The notes under the pieces were generated by a model that was given only the letters and a program-made list of their open reading frames with translations, had not been told where the DNA came from and did no database searches. 64,000 nucleotides of DNA from Pseudomonas sp. F(2018) (GTDB lineage: Bacteria > Pseudomonadota > Gammaproteobacteria > Pseudomonadales > Pseudomonadaceae), in NCBI RefSeq assembly GCF_005508865.1, contig NZ_SCOM01000002.1:1116001-1180000 (forward strand), given 5' to 3'. How positions within the stretch are numbered: the first letter of the stretch is position 1; each line of letters starts with the position of its first letter. Shown here piece after piece: positions 1 to 9,834 of the stretch. The translations under genes and the position numbers were made by a program.

Positions 1-112
1 ATAAAAACGGCAGAGAGTTGCGCACCTTTCCAAGTGTTATGGCCGCTTGCCATCGTCCCTGCGTATTGGCATAAACGTACCCAATAAAAAATCACACACG
101 GATGTTGATGAC

Positions 113-1993
113 ATGCGATTGCTGCGCCGCGCCCTGATCGTCGTCCTGTTGCTCGCCCTCGCCGCCCTCGCGGTCGTCCTCTACTACATCGCCCGACCCA
201 ACCTGCCGGTGTTCGACAAGCCGGAGCAGGTCAACTACCTCGGCCAGTGGGACGAGCAGGCGCGCCAGACCTATTACTACACGCCCCAGGGCACCACGGT
301 TAAGGGACTGCGCTACGAGTGGTTCACCGCGCTGGAGCTGCCCTTCTCCCAGGACAAGTTCGCCAACCCCGACTACCTGGCCCGCTTCGGCTTCCTCACC
401 GACCCACGCCAGCAGCCCAGCGAACTCAACCCTGGCAACCTGCCGGTAGGCTTCGCCCGCCACCCGGACGACGAGACTGGCATCCAGTACCTCGACATCA
501 CCTGCGCCGCCTGCCACACCGGCGAGCTGCGCTACAAGGGCCAGGCCGTGCGCATCGACGGCGGCGCCGCCCTGCATTCCCTGGCTTCCACCGTGCCCAC
601 CCTCAGGGGCGGCAGCTTCGGCCAGGCGCTGGGCATGAGCATGGCCTTCACCTACTACAACCCGATCAAGTTCAAGCGCTTCGCCAAGACGGTGCTGGGC
701 GATAACTACGACAGGGACAAGGGCCAGCTGCGCGACGACTTCAAGGCCGTGCTCGACCGCCTGCTCGGCACCGCGATGAACGACTGGCACCGCGGTCTCT
801 ACCCCACCGAGGAAGGCTTCGGCCGCACCGATGCCTTCGGCCGCATCGCCAACAGCGTGTTCGGCGACGCCATCGACGAGAGCAACTACCGGGTCGCCAA
901 CGCCCCGGTCAGCTACCCGCAGGTGTGGGATATCTGGAAGTTCGACTGGGTGCAGTGGAACGGCTCGGCCATGCAGCCGATGGCGCGCAACATCGGCGAG
1001 GCGCTCGGCGTCGGCGCCACCCTGCACCTGTTCGACGAGAATGGCAGCAAGCTGCCGGAGAGCCAGCGCTACCCCTCCAGCGTGCGCCTGCGTGACCTCT
1101 ACACCCTGGAAGAGACCCTCAAGCAGCTCAAACCGCCGACCTGGCCGGAAGAGATCTTCGGCAAGGTCGACCTGGAGCTGGCCAGCCAGGGCCGCGCCCT
1201 GTTCGCCGAGAACTGCGCGTACTGCCACGCCCCCGACCCGGTGCCGCGGGACCAGCGCCTGGCGCCGGCGCGCGATCCGGAATGGCACCTGCGCATCGTG
1301 CCGACCCGCATCGTCGGCACCGATCCGACCACCGCCGACAACATCGCCGACCACCGCTTCGACATCAGCAAGCTGGGCTGGCAGAAGGCCGAGCTGGCCA
1401 AGCTCGATGTCAAGCTGTTCGGCGCCAGCCTGGACGAGGTCGACTTCGCCAGCATCTCCAGCGCCAAGGGCCTGGCCTACGTCACCGCCTACGTGGAAGA
1501 CCGTGCCTACCGCGATGCCGGCATACAACCACGCGAACGCTGGCGCATGGACGGCTACGGCCTGGCCATCGGCGTGCAGGAGAAACGTGGCTACAAGGCC
1601 CGTCCACTGCACGGCATCTGGGCCACCCCGCCGTTCCTGCACAACGGCTCGGTGCCCAGCCTGTTCCAGGTGCTGTCCCCGGTGGCCGAGCGCGACACCA
1701 GCTTCTGGGTCGGCAGCTTCGAGTACGACCCCAAGCGCGCCGGCTTCCTCACCGGCAAGTTCGACGGCGGCTTCCTGTTCGACACCAGCGTCACCGGCAA
1801 TGGCAACCGCGGCCACGAGTTCCGCGACGGTTGCCGCAACGAGGGCGTGATCGGCCGCTTCCTCGAGCCGGAGGAACGCTTCGCCCTGATCGAATACCTC
1901 AAGGTGATGGGCGATGAGCGCCTGGAAAGCCAGCTCAAACCCGCCGAGAGCCGCCCCTGGACTCCCGGTCCCAGCTGCCAGAACAACAACTAA
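113..1993 (+). CDS. Membrane-anchored di-heme cytochrome c (cytochrome c peroxidase / RoxA-like family)
   Basis: This 626-residue protein starts with a charged stretch and one hydrophobic segment (about residues 7-26), so it is probably anchored in the inner membrane with the rest in the periplasm. Two c-type heme sites are visible, CAACH at residues 131-135 and CAYCH at 368-372. Two hemes in a chain of this length fit the large di-heme cytochrome c peroxidase-like group that includes rubber oxygenase RoxA. The family is recognised by general resemblance only, so substrate and activity are unknown. The ATG at 113 was chosen because the membrane segment follows directly; the frame is open upstream to 47 but has no better ribosome site. 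The catalase-family gene begins 12 bases downstream, so the two probably form an operon handling peroxides or oxidised lipids. Confidence 0.75.
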   Translation: MRLLRRALIVVLLLALAALAVVLYYIARPNLPVFDKPEQVNYLGQWDEQARQTYYYTPQGTTVKGLRYEWFTALELPFSQDKFANPDYLARFGFLTDPRQQPSELNPGNLPVGFARHPDDETGIQYLDITCAACHTGELRYKGQAVRIDGGAALHSLASTVPTLRGGSFGQALGMSMAFTYYNPIKFKRFAKTVLGDNYDRDKGQLRDDFKAVLDRLLGTAMNDWHRGLYPTEEGFGRTDAFGRIANSVFGDAIDESNYRVANAPVSYPQVWDIWKFDWVQWNGSAMQPMARNIGEALGVGATLHLFDENGSKLPESQRYPSSVRLRDLYTLEETLKQLKPPTWPEEIFGKVDLELASQGRALFAENCAYCHAPDPVPRDQRLAPARDPEWHLRIVPTRIVGTDPTTADNIADHRFDISKLGWQKAELAKLDVKLFGASLDEVDFASISSAKGLAYVTAYVEDRAYRDAGIQPRERWRMDGYGLAIGVQEKRGYKARPLHGIWATPPFLHNGSVPSLFQVLSPVAERDTSFWVGSFEYDPKRAGFLTGKFDGGFLFDTSVTGNGNRGHEFRDGCRNEGVIGRFLEPEERFALIEYLKVMGDERLESQLKPAESRPWTPGPSCQNNN

Positions 1994-2005
1994 AGGAAAG
2001 CCACC

Positions 2006-3151
2006 ATGCTCAAACGCTTCTGGCTCTGGCTCGGTCGCCTGCTCGGCCGTCTGCTGCTGATTCTCATCGTTATCGGCGCTCTCGGCTGGGGCCTGGGTGC
2101 CGCCTACTACGCCTGGAAATTCTCCGGCCCGGTATCGGCCGAAGAAGAGATTCCCAAGGACGAGGCGGCCCTGACCCAGGGCATCATCGAAGACGCCATC
2201 CGCATCGTCGAACAGCACCGCGACAACACCCGGGTGCTACGCGACGCTCACGCCAAGGCCCACGGCTGTGTGAAGGCGCAGTTCACCGTGCTGCCGAGTC
2301 TCGACCAGAGCCTGCGCCACGGCGTGCTGGCCGAGCCGGGCAAGACCTGGCAGGCCTGGATGCGCCTGTCCAACGGCAACGCCTACCCGCAGTTCGACAG
2401 CGCCCGCGACGCCCGCGGCATGGCGATCAAGCTGCTCGACGTGCCCGGCGACAAGCTGCTGAGCAGCAAGGCCACGGCCGGCAACCAGGACTTCGTGATG
2501 TTCAACCATCCGGTGTTCTTCGTGCGCGACGTGGCCGAGTACAAGCAGAACTTCGCCGCCCAGGCCAGCGGTCAGAAGATCCAGGCATTCTTCCCCAGCC
2601 TCGACCCGCGCACCTGGGAGATCCGCCACCTGATCATCGCCCTGAAGACCCTGGCGCCGGCACCGGACAGCCCGGTGGCCGCCACCTACAACTCCATCGC
2701 CCCCTTCAAGCTCGGCCCGCACAACATCAAGTACCGGGTGATCCCCGATCCTGCGAGCTGCCCAGTCTACGAGCTGCCGGAGCAGAACACCGACCTGCCC
2801 AACTTCCTGCGCAACGCCCTGTATCAGCAGCTCTCGCTGGACCGGGTGCCGGCCTGCTTCGCCCTGCAGGTGCAGCGGCAGAACGCCAATTACTACATGC
2901 CCATCGAGGACACCAGCGTGGAGTGGAGCGAGGACATCTCGCCCTTCGAGACGGTGGCGACGATCAAGGTGCCGGCCCAGGACTTCGACAGCCGCGACAA
3001 GAACCTCGCCTGCGACAACCTCTCCTTCAACCCCTGGCACGCGCTGCCCGAGCATCGCCCGATCGGTGGCATCAACCGCCTGCGCAAGGCGGTGTACGAG
3101 GCCGTCAGCGTGTACCGCCACCAGCGCAACGACGCCCAGCAGGCACACTGA
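2006..3151 (+). CDS. Catalase-family heme protein with N-terminal membrane helix
   Basis: A 381-residue protein of the small catalase-related (SrpA-like) family. Residues 8-36 form a hydrophobic helix, so it is probably membrane-attached and faces the periplasm. The family pattern is seen in the region around AHAKAHGCVKAQFTV (distal histidine region) and in the C-terminal stretch NPWHALPEHRPIGGINR, followed by RKAVYEAVSVYRH. The expected activity is heme-dependent peroxide or hydroperoxide breakdown. A good ribosome site (AAAGGAAAG) lies just before the ATG. It follows the di-heme cytochrome gene by 12 bases. This pairing suggests that one protein makes or uses a peroxide that the other handles, but that is inference. 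Confidence 0.8.
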   Translation: MLKRFWLWLGRLLGRLLLILIVIGALGWGLGAAYYAWKFSGPVSAEEEIPKDEAALTQGIIEDAIRIVEQHRDNTRVLRDAHAKAHGCVKAQFTVLPSLDQSLRHGVLAEPGKTWQAWMRLSNGNAYPQFDSARDARGMAIKLLDVPGDKLLSSKATAGNQDFVMFNHPVFFVRDVAEYKQNFAAQASGQKIQAFFPSLDPRTWEIRHLIIALKTLAPAPDSPVAATYNSIAPFKLGPHNIKYRVIPDPASCPVYELPEQNTDLPNFLRNALYQQLSLDRVPACFALQVQRQNANYYMPIEDTSVEWSEDISPFETVATIKVPAQDFDSRDKNLACDNLSFNPWHALPEHRPIGGINRLRKAVYEAVSVYRHQRNDAQQAH

Positions 3152-3379
3152 TCAACGCGGTGCGCCGCGCGCCCGGCGCGGCCCCATGACCAGCCAGTTG
3201 AACAGCCCGAGCAGCGGGAACAGCACCAGCAGCGCCAGCCACAGCAGCTTCTGCGAGCGCCGGCTGGCGCTGCCCTGCACATGCCACAGGGCCCAGATCG
3301 TCAGCAGCAGATAGAGCAGCGCCGGCACGCCGTAGAACAGCCAGTCCGGCAGGCGCATCAGGGGTTCGAACATCGGCAA
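3152..3379 (-). CDS. Small two-helix membrane protein (PLDc_N-like)
   Basis: A 75-residue protein with two hydrophobic segments (about residues 13-33 and 45-65). The second contains LLVLFPLLGLFNWLVMG, which resembles the phospholipase-D nuclease N-terminal (PLDc_N) membrane motif found alone in many small bacterial proteins. No catalytic domain is attached. It meets the catalase gene tail to tail with no gap and lies just downstream of mtnC on the same strand. The function is unknown. Confidence 0.6.
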   Translation of the reverse strand: MPMFEPLMRLPDWLFYGVPALLYLLLTIWALWHVQGSASRRSQKLLWLALLVLFPLLGLFNWLVMGPRRARGAPR

Positions 3380-3426
3380 TCTCCCGGCAGCGGTTCCCTG
3401 TTAGGGTCGCGCCGCCGGGCCGGGGT

Positions 3427-4113
3427 TCAACCCAAACGGTCGAGGTCGATCACCGCGAAGCTGGCCACCGTGTCGTGGCCCGCCAGCCAGCCGCCATCAC
3501 GAGCCAGGCCGACCGTCTGCATGCCCGCCTGCTGGGCGGCGTCCAGCTCCTGGACGATATCCGAGAGGAACAGGATTTCCTCGCCCGGCAGGCCGATGGC
3601 CGCGGCGATGCAGCGATAGGACTCGGCCTCGCGCTTGGGGCCGCTGGTGGTGTCGAAGTAGCCGCTGAACAGTCCGCTCAGGTCGCCGGCCTCGGAACAG
3701 CCGAAGATCAGCTTCTGCGCCTGCACCGAACCGGAGGAGTACACGTACAGGGCATAGCCCTCCTCGTGCCAGCGCTTGAGCGCCTCCACCGCATCCGGGT
3801 AGACGTGGCCCTTGAGCTGCCCGGCCGCATAGCCCTGCTGCCAGATCATGCCCTGCAGCGCCTTGAGCGGCGTGGCCTTGCGGTCCTCGGCGATCCACTG
3901 CAGGAGGATCTCGATCACCCGGATCAGGTCCGCCTCGGTCTCGCCGCTCTGCGCGCGCACGGCGTCCAGCTGCAGCGCCACCTCGGCCTCGCCGGCATGC
4001 TCGATGACGAACTGCGGCAGGTGCTCGGCGGCAAAGGGAAACAGCACGTCATAGACGAAGCTCACCGCGCTGGTGGTGCCTTCGATATCGGTGAGTATGG
4101 CTTTGATCGGCAT
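3427..4113 (-). CDS. mtnC: Enolase-phosphatase E1
   Basis: This is a 228-residue HAD-superfamily enzyme of the methionine salvage pathway. It enolises and then dephosphorylates 2,3-diketo-5-methylthiopentyl-1-phosphate to give acireductone. The N-terminus [10 protein letters not shown] carries the HAD nucleophile region (D9, E11), and [12 protein letters not shown] near the C-terminus is the usual final HAD motif. The length is normal for MtnC. It is the last salvage gene of the operon aroC-MFS-mtnB-mtnD-mtnC and starts 3 bases after the mtnD stop codon, so its translation is probably coupled to mtnD. Confidence 0.95.
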   Translation of the reverse strand: MPIKAILTDIEGTTSAVSFVYDVLFPFAAEHLPQFVIEHAGEAEVALQLDAVRAQSGETEADLIRVIEILLQWIAEDRKATPLKALQGMIWQQGYAAGQLKGHVYPDAVEALKRWHEEGYALYVYSSGSVQAQKLIFGCSEAGDLSGLFSGYFDTTSGPKREAESYRCIAAAIGLPGEEILFLSDIVQELDAAQQAGMQTVGLARDGGWLAGHDTVASFAVIDLDRLG

Positions 4114-4116
4114 GGC

Positions 4117-4662
4117 TCAGTCTTCCAAGCGCGGGAAGCGGCCGGCGATATCGTCGCCGGTGAAGTTGGCCACCCAGCCTTCCGGGTTGTTGAACAGGCG
4201 GATGGCCACGAAGTGCGGGAACTCGCCCATGTCGAACCAGTGGCGAGTGCCGGCCGGCACCGAGATAAGGTCGTTCTTCTCACAGAGCACGGCGTACACG
4301 TAGTCGTCGATATGCAGGGTGAACAGGCCGCGCCCGGCGACGAAGAAACGCACTTCGTCCTCGCCGTGGCGGTGCTCGTCGAGGAACTTGGCGCGCAGCT
4401 CGTCCTTCTGCGGGTGGTCCTTGTTCAGGCTGACCACGTCGACGGTGACGTAGCCGCGCTCGCTCATCAGCTTGTCGATCTGCGGGCGGTAGGCGGCAAT
4501 CACCTCCTCCTGGCCGGCGCCGGGCTGGATCGGCGCACTGGCCTGCCAGCGCTCGAAGTGCACGCCGACTTCGGCGAGCGTGGCGGCGATGTCGTCGAGG
4601 TGGGTCAGCACCTTGTTCGGTACGTCGGGGCTGGATTGGTGATAGACGGTCAGGCTGCTCAT
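4117..4662 (-). CDS. mtnD: Acireductone dioxygenase
   Basis: A 181-residue cupin enzyme that oxidises acireductone. With Fe(II) it yields 2-keto-4-methylthiobutyrate, the methionine precursor. The metal ligands are visible as HRHGEDE (H97, H99, E103) and H141 in AGTRHWF, all conserved in the family. The length is typical. It lies between mtnB and mtnC and takes the product of MtnC. The 86-base gap to mtnB upstream is the widest inside this operon, so a minor internal promoter cannot be excluded. Confidence 0.96.
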   Translation of the reverse strand: MSSLTVYHQSSPDVPNKVLTHLDDIAATLAEVGVHFERWQASAPIQPGAGQEEVIAAYRPQIDKLMSERGYVTVDVVSLNKDHPQKDELRAKFLDEHRHGEDEVRFFVAGRGLFTLHIDDYVYAVLCEKNDLISVPAGTRHWFDMGEFPHFVAIRLFNNPEGWVANFTGDDIAGRFPRLED

Positions 4663-4748
4663 CGGCGGCGTCCTCGCGGGTGGGTCGCTCAGCTCGTGCT
4701 GTGGCTGGATTCTTTATGTGCAGAGTACGCCGGGCGTACCCCGGGTAT

Positions 4749-5360
4749 TCAACGTTGCAGCGCGCGCACCTTCAGCTCGCACTCGAACAGGAACTCGAAG
4801 GCCTCGACCTGGCGCAGGCAGTCGGCCATGGTCGCGCCCCAGGTGTACAGACCGTGGCCGCGGATCAGGTAGCCGACGCAGTCGGGGCGCTCGTCCAGCC
4901 AGGGCTGCACCTTGCTGGCCAGGCGGGCGATGTCCTGATCGTTGTCGAAGATCGGCACCAGCACCTGGCTCTCGTGGGTGCTGACACCGCTGAAGGCCTT
5001 CTGCAATTCGTAGTCGGCGAACACCAGGGAATCGGCCAGGGTCAGGCGCGACAGCACGGTGGCGTTGACCGAATGGGTGTGCAGCACGGCGCCAATCTCG
5101 GGCTTCCAGCGGTACAGCTGGGTGTGCAGCAGAGTCTCGGCCGAGGGCTTCTTGCCCGGCTCCAGGCTGTTGCCGTCGAGGTCGGTAGCCAGCACGTCGT
5201 CCTCGCCCAGCTCGCCCTTGTGCTTGCCGGAGACGGTCAGCAGCGCCTGGTCGGTCGCCAGACGCGCCGAGTAGTTGCTGCTGGTGGCCGGCGACCAGCC
5301 GCGGCCGTACAGGAAGCGCCCGGCCTCGATGATCTGGCGGGTCAGTTGTTCACGGTTCAT
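4749..5360 (-). CDS. mtnB: Methylthioribulose-1-phosphate dehydratase
   Basis: A 203-residue class II aldolase-fold enzyme that dehydrates 5-methylthioribulose-1-phosphate in methionine salvage. The zinc histidines are seen in AVLHTHSVNATV and in IRGHGLYTWG. Its start overlaps the stop of the upstream MFS gene by 4 bases (ATGA), showing translational coupling. mtnA, which makes its substrate, is not in this window. Confidence 0.94.
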   Translation of the reverse strand: MNREQLTRQIIEAGRFLYGRGWSPATSSNYSARLATDQALLTVSGKHKGELGEDDVLATDLDGNSLEPGKKPSAETLLHTQLYRWKPEIGAVLHTHSVNATVLSRLTLADSLVFADYELQKAFSGVSTHESQVLVPIFDNDQDIARLASKVQPWLDERPDCVGYLIRGHGLYTWGATMADCLRQVEAFEFLFECELKVRALQR

Positions 5361-6511
5361 GCCCGCTCCTCATGCAAACGGATGGCAATGATAAAGGCCG
5401 CAGCCAGGGCGACCAAGCTGGCGATGGCGAAGGTCCAGCTCGGGCCGAGACCGACCCAGCTGTAGCCGGCGTACAGCGCACCCAGGGCGCCACCGGTGCC
5501 GGCCAGAGCTGCATACAGCGCCTGGCCCTGGCCCTGTTGGTTGGGTCCGAAACTGCGCTGGACGAAATGGATGGCCGCAGCATGGAAGCTGCCGAAGGTG
5601 GCGGCGTGCAGCAACTGGGCGAACAGCAGCACGCCCAGGTGGTCGGCCAGGTTGCCCAGCAACAACCAGCGCAGCGACGCCAGCAGGAAGCTGGCCGCCA
5701 GCACCCAGCGCACCGAGAAGCGCGTGAGGATACGCGCCATGAACAGGAACAGCACGATCTCCGCCACCACGCCCAGTGCCCACATCTGACCGATGAAGCC
5801 ACGCTCGTAGCCGAGCTGTTCCAGGTGCAGGGTCAGGAAGGTGTAGTAAGGGCCGTGCGACAGCTGCATCAGGCCCACGCAGAGGAAGAACGCCGGCACG
5901 CCCGGGCGCAGCAGCTGAGCGAGGAAACCGCCCTCGCCACCCTGCCCGGTCCGTGCCTGCGGCAGCGCATTGGGCACCCACAGGGTGCCGACCAGGATGC
6001 CGGCGAGGATCAGCACCACCATAGCCGGGAACAGCCCCGGGCTGGAATGCTCGAACAGCCAGCCGAGGCCGATCACCGCGACGATGAAGCCGATCGAGCC
6101 CCACAGGCGGATCTCCGAATAGCGCGCGGTCTGCTCCTGCAGGTGGGCCAGGGTGATCACCTCGAACTGCGGCAGCACCGCGTGCCAGAAGAAGGCGTGC
6201 AGCGCCATGACCAAGGCCAGCCAGGCGAAGCTCTGGTCGACGAAGATCAAAGCGAAGCTGAGCAGCGTGCACAGCGCGCCGAAGCGCACGATGCGCAGGC
6301 GCTGGCCGCTGCGGTCGCCGAGCCAGCCCCACAGGTTGGGCGCCAGGCAGCGCATCAGCATGGGGATGGCCACCAGCTCGCCGATGCGCGCCGGCGAAAA
6401 ACCCAGGTGCTGGAAGTACAACGGCAGAAAGGGCGCCGAGGCGCCCAGCATGGAGAAGTAGAAGAAGTAGAACGCGGACAGCCGCCAGTACGGCAGCGGT
6501 TGCGCCGTCAC
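5357..6511 (-). CDS. MFS transporter (HcaT / MFS_1-like family)
   Basis: A 384-residue protein with about twelve hydrophobic segments and the loop [12 protein letters not shown] after the second pair, typical of the major facilitator superfamily. The opening [13 protein letters not shown] and overall pattern resemble the 3-phenylpropionate permease (HcaT) group. It overlaps aroC upstream and mtnB downstream by 4 bases each, so it is made with both. Its place in a salvage operon suggests it moves a methylthio-sugar or aromatic compound, but no substrate can be read from the sequence. Confidence 0.85.
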   Translation of the reverse strand: MTAQPLPYWRLSAFYFFYFSMLGASAPFLPLYFQHLGFSPARIGELVAIPMLMRCLAPNLWGWLGDRSGQRLRIVRFGALCTLLSFALIFVDQSFAWLALVMALHAFFWHAVLPQFEVITLAHLQEQTARYSEIRLWGSIGFIVAVIGLGWLFEHSSPGLFPAMVVLILAGILVGTLWVPNALPQARTGQGGEGGFLAQLLRPGVPAFFLCVGLMQLSHGPYYTFLTLHLEQLGYERGFIGQMWALGVVAEIVLFLFMARILTRFSVRWVLAASFLLASLRWLLLGNLADHLGVLLFAQLLHAATFGSFHAAAIHFVQRSFGPNQQGQGQALYAALAGTGGALGALYAGYSWVGLGPSWTFAIASLVALAAAFIIAIRLHEERA

Positions 6512-7599
6512 AGCTGCGGCAGTACCGGAGTGTTGACCTGCACGCCGGCGTTCTGCGCGCGGTGGCGCAGCAGGTGGTCGAGCAGCACGATGGCCATCAT
6601 CGCCTCGGCGATCGGTGTGGCGCGGATGCCCACGCAGGGGTCGTGGCGGCCCTTGGTGATCACGTCCACCGGGTTGCCATCGACGTCTATGGAGCGGCCC
6701 GGAGTGGTGATGCTGGAGGTTGGCTTCAGCGCCAGGTGGGCGACGATCGGCTGGCCGCTGGAAATGCCGCCGAGGATGCCGCCGGCGTTGTTGCTGAGGA
6801 AGCCTTGCGGGGTCAGCTCGTCGCGGTGCTCGGTGCCACGCTGGGCCACCGAGGCGAAGCCGGCGCCGATTTCCACGCCCTTGACCGCGTTGATACTCAT
6901 CAGCGCATGGGCCAGGTCGGCGTCCAGGCGGTCGAAGATAGGCTCGCCCAGGCCCGGCATCACGCCTTCGGCGACCACGGTGATCTTGGCGCCCACGGAA
7001 TCCTGGTCACGGCGCAGCTGGTCCATGTAGGCCTCGAGCTCCGGCACCTTGTCCGGGTCGGGGCTGAAGAAGGCGTTCTGCTCGACGCTGTCCCAGGTCT
7101 TGAACGGAATCTCGATCGGGCCGAGCTGGCTCATGTAGCCACGCACCTGGATGCCCAAGCCGGTCAGTACCTTCTTGGCCACGGCGCCGGCGGCGACGCG
7201 CATGGCGGTCTCGCGGGCCGAGCTGCGGCCGCCGCCACGGTAGTCGCGAATGCCGTACTTGTGGTGGTAGGTGTAGTCGGCGTGGGCCGGGCGGAACAGG
7301 TCCTTGATCGCCGAGTAGTCCTTGGACTTCTGGTCGGTGTTGCGGATCAGCAGGCCGATCGGGCAGCCGGTGGTCTTGCCCTCGAACACCCCGGAGAGGA
7401 TTTCGACTTCGTCGTCTTCCTGGCGCTGGGTGGTATGGCGGCTGGTGCCCGGCTTGCGGCGGTCGAGGTCGCGCTGCAGGTCTTCCAGAGACAGCTCGAT
7501 GCCCGGCGGGCAACCGTCGACGATGGCGACCAGGGCCGGGCCATGGCTCTCGCCAGCGGTGGTGACGGTGAACAGCTTGCCGTAGGTGTTGCCGGACAT
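6508..7599 (-). CDS. aroC: Chorismate synthase
   Basis: A 363-residue enzyme that converts 5-enolpyruvylshikimate-3-phosphate to chorismate using reduced FMN, the last step of the shikimate pathway in the cytoplasm. Family signatures include [18 protein letters not shown] at the N-terminus, [14 protein letters not shown] and [12 protein letters not shown] in the middle, and GRHDPCVG near the C-terminus. It heads the minus-strand operon and overlaps the MFS gene by 4 bases. The divergent gene starts 169 bases away, so the promoter must lie between 7600 and 7768. Confidence 0.97.
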   Translation of the reverse strand: MSGNTYGKLFTVTTAGESHGPALVAIVDGCPPGIELSLEDLQRDLDRRKPGTSRHTTQRQEDDEVEILSGVFEGKTTGCPIGLLIRNTDQKSKDYSAIKDLFRPAHADYTYHHKYGIRDYRGGGRSSARETAMRVAAGAVAKKVLTGLGIQVRGYMSQLGPIEIPFKTWDSVEQNAFFSPDPDKVPELEAYMDQLRRDQDSVGAKITVVAEGVMPGLGEPIFDRLDADLAHALMSINAVKGVEIGAGFASVAQRGTEHRDELTPQGFLSNNAGGILGGISSGQPIVAHLALKPTSSITTPGRSIDVDGNPVDVITKGRHDPCVGIRATPIAEAMMAIVLLDHLLRHRAQNAGVQVNTPVLPQL

Positions 7600-7768
7600 G
7601 CAGGGCGCTCCGCGAAATCTGCCTCGAACAAAGGTCGGCGAGTATACCCCCGGCGCCCGGTCAGTTCACCTGCGAAACGGGCGTGATCCGGGCAAATGGC
7701 AGTTGGCCAGCCTGCAGTTGCGCCGAAAGTTGCCGATAATGCCTGTACGCATGCCCAAGGACGCCGCG

Positions 7769-8551
7769 ATGAGCGATACCGACGCCCAGCAACCCGAAGA
7801 ACAGGCCGAACAGACTCCGCAGCCCCATCCCTGGGAAGGGCTGGAGGCGGAGCATTTCCAGTTGCTGCGCCTGGCGCCACTGCCGACCGACCGCAGCACG
7901 GGCCTGCGCCCTCTGCGTTTCGTGCGGTTCGGCCGCGCCGAGCGCCACAACAACGAGCAGAGCCTGCTGCGCCTCTCGGTGGATATTCCCGGCCAGCGCC
8001 TGCGCCGCGAGCAGAACCTGCTGGAGGTATGGGTCGACCACCGCAGCCGCGAGGTGCGCTTCGGCGCCGACAAGGGCCTGCAGATCGAGCCGCAGAACCG
8101 TGGCCTGGGGCGCTTCCTGCTGGCCCAGGGCATCGTCTGGGCACGCCAGCGCTGGGGCAGCTACACGGTCGAGGGCGGCGCCCTGGCAGTGAAGGACATC
8201 CTCAGCGAGGACGCCCGCCTGCGCCGCGACCATTTCTTGCGTGTCCAGGGTTTCGAGGTGAGCTACCAGGACCTGGCCCAGGTCAAGGCCAGCTACGCCG
8301 CCAGCCGGGTCAGCGTACTCAACCCGGAGTGGAACCAGGAGCGGGTGCAGATCATCGACCTGCTCGACTGCGGCGCCATGCTGCAGCAGGCCGACCACAA
8401 CCTGCACGAGCAGCAGGTGAAGATCAGCAAGCTGGAGCGACGTATCGACGTGTTCAAGCGCGAAGACAGCGGTCTGCGCTTCACCATCGCCTGTCTGGTG
8501 GCGCTGGCGTTGTTCCAGGCCGGCCTGCTGATCTGGATCGCCACCCGCTGA
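7769..8551 (+). CDS. GNAT-like domain protein with C-terminal coiled coil and membrane anchor
   Basis: A 260-residue protein of unknown function. The middle carries RGLGRFLLAQGIVWARQRWG followed by RRDHFLRVQGFEVSY, which looks like the acetyl-CoA loop and terminal strands of a GNAT acetyltransferase. After this comes a short coiled coil (HEQQVKISKLERRIDVFKRE) and a single C-terminal hydrophobic segment (about residues 238-257). It therefore looks like a cytoplasmic GNAT-fold domain tied to the inner membrane by its tail. The ATG at 7769 was chosen because AAGGA precedes it by about 8 bases; in-frame ATGs at 7739 and 7751 have weaker sites. It is divergent from aroC. Confidence 0.6.
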   Translation: MSDTDAQQPEEQAEQTPQPHPWEGLEAEHFQLLRLAPLPTDRSTGLRPLRFVRFGRAERHNNEQSLLRLSVDIPGQRLRREQNLLEVWVDHRSREVRFGADKGLQIEPQNRGLGRFLLAQGIVWARQRWGSYTVEGGALAVKDILSEDARLRRDHFLRVQGFEVSYQDLAQVKASYAASRVSVLNPEWNQERVQIIDLLDCGAMLQQADHNLHEQQVKISKLERRIDVFKREDSGLRFTIACLVALALFQAGLLIWIATR

Positions 8552-8572
8552 GCCGCGGAGATTTGGGCGCAT

Positions 8573-8697
8573 CGTAGGGCGGCCTCGCTCGCGAAGCGAG
8601 CAGCCCGCCAAAGGCTACTCGATGCCCCGCATTCTGTAACCCGGATGCATCCGAGCAACGCAGGCAACTCCATTCCCGGACTGCATCCGGGCTACCT
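8573..8697. repeat. Intergenic REP-like inverted repeats
   Basis: Two palindromic units lie between the GNAT-like gene and prmB, whose coding ends converge here. The first has arms CTCGCT (8584-8589) and AGCGAG (8595-8600) inside a GGGCGG/CCGCCC-type frame. The second has outer arms GTAACCCGGATGCA (about 8637-8650) and TGCATCCGGGCTAC (about 8682-8695), matching in 13 of 14 pairs. The core resembles the dispersed GTAGCCCGGATGCA elements I associate with pseudomonad genomes. It may also act as a transcription barrier between the convergent genes. Confidence 0.6.
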
Positions 8698-8727
8698 AGC
8701 TACCATTGCGGGCAGCCCACCCTAGCC

Positions 8728-9642
8728 TCAGCCCTTGGCCCGCGAGCGAAACAGCTTCTGGTACTCGCGGCACTGGGCGGCGGCCAGCAGGAACACGCCG
8801 TGACCGCCCTGCTCGAACTCCAGCCAGGTGAAGTCGATCTCCGGGTACAGCGCCTCGACGTGCACCTGGCTGTTGCCCACTTCGACGATCAACAGGCCCT
8901 TCTCGGTCAGGTGGTCGGCGGCCTCGGCCAGCATGCGTCGCACCAGATCCAGGCCGTCGTCGCCGCAGGCCAGACCCAACTCCGGCTCATGCTGGTACTC
9001 GGCCGGCATGTCGGCGAAATCCTCGGCATCTACGTAGGGCGGGTTGGACACGATCAGGTCGAAGCGCTGCCCCGGCAGCCCGGCGAAGCCGTCGCCCTGC
9101 ACGGTGTAGACCCGCTCTTCCAGCTCATGCCGCTCGATATTGTGGTTGGCCACTTCCAGCGCGTCGAAGGACAGATCGCCCAGCACCACTTCGGCGTCGG
9201 GGAAGGCATAGGCGCAGGCGATGCCGATGCAGCCGGAGCCGGTGCACAGGTCGAGGATGCGCGCCGGCGTGGCCGGCAGCCAGGGCGCGAACTGGTTGGA
9301 GATCAGTTCGGCGATGGGCGAGCGCGGCACCAGCACGCGCTCGTCGACCAGAAACGGCAGGCCGCAGAACCAGGCTTCACCCAGCAGGTAGGCGGTGGGT
9401 ACACGCTCCTCGACGCGCCGGCGAATCAGCTCCAGCAGATGCTGTTGCTCGTCTTCCTCCAGTCGGCAATCCAGGTAGCTATCGGCGATCTCGAACGGCA
9501 GATGCAGAGCGCCCAGCACCAGTTGGCGGGCATCGTCCCAGGCGTTGTCGGTGCCGTGGCCGAAGAACAGCCCGGCCTCATGGAAGCGGCTGACGGCCCA
9601 GCGGATATGGTCGCGCACGGTGCGCAGGCGGGATGGGGACAC
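8728..9642 (-). CDS. prmB: Ribosomal protein L3 glutamine N5-methyltransferase
   Basis: A 304-residue SAM-dependent methyltransferase that modifies a glutamine of 50S protein L3. The SAM site is [16 protein letters not shown] and the catalytic amide-binding motif is [12 protein letters not shown]. The N-terminal helical region and the length fit PrmB rather than PrmC, whose gene normally sits beside prfA. Translation appears to start at a GTG at 9642 with GAGG upstream. It stands as a single minus-strand gene here. Confidence 0.93.
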   Translation of the reverse strand: MSPSRLRTVRDHIRWAVSRFHEAGLFFGHGTDNAWDDARQLVLGALHLPFEIADSYLDCRLEEDEQQHLLELIRRRVEERVPTAYLLGEAWFCGLPFLVDERVLVPRSPIAELISNQFAPWLPATPARILDLCTGSGCIGIACAYAFPDAEVVLGDLSFDALEVANHNIERHELEERVYTVQGDGFAGLPGQRFDLIVSNPPYVDAEDFADMPAEYQHEPELGLACGDDGLDLVRRMLAEAADHLTEKGLLIVEVGNSQVHVEALYPEIDFTWLEFEQGGHGVFLLAAAQCREYQKLFRSRAKG

Positions 9643-9834
9643 GGTTCTGACCTCGAAAAGCGGTGCGCGATTCTAACAGGCTGTGACAAAACTGCCCCGC
9701 CCTGCGCAAGGCCAGACAAAGCGCGCCCTGGGCCACGTCAAAAGGTCATACGCGAGCCGTCGATGCGCACTAAAGGTTCACAGATCGCGCTGGCGAGCAG
9801 AGAATAGACACATCGCCGCCACAGGAGCCCTCCC

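Noticed and set aside
92..2218. A 708-codon minus-strand frame opposite the cytochrome gene
   Set aside because: It is a shadow frame; both heme motifs and the membrane anchor are on the plus strand.
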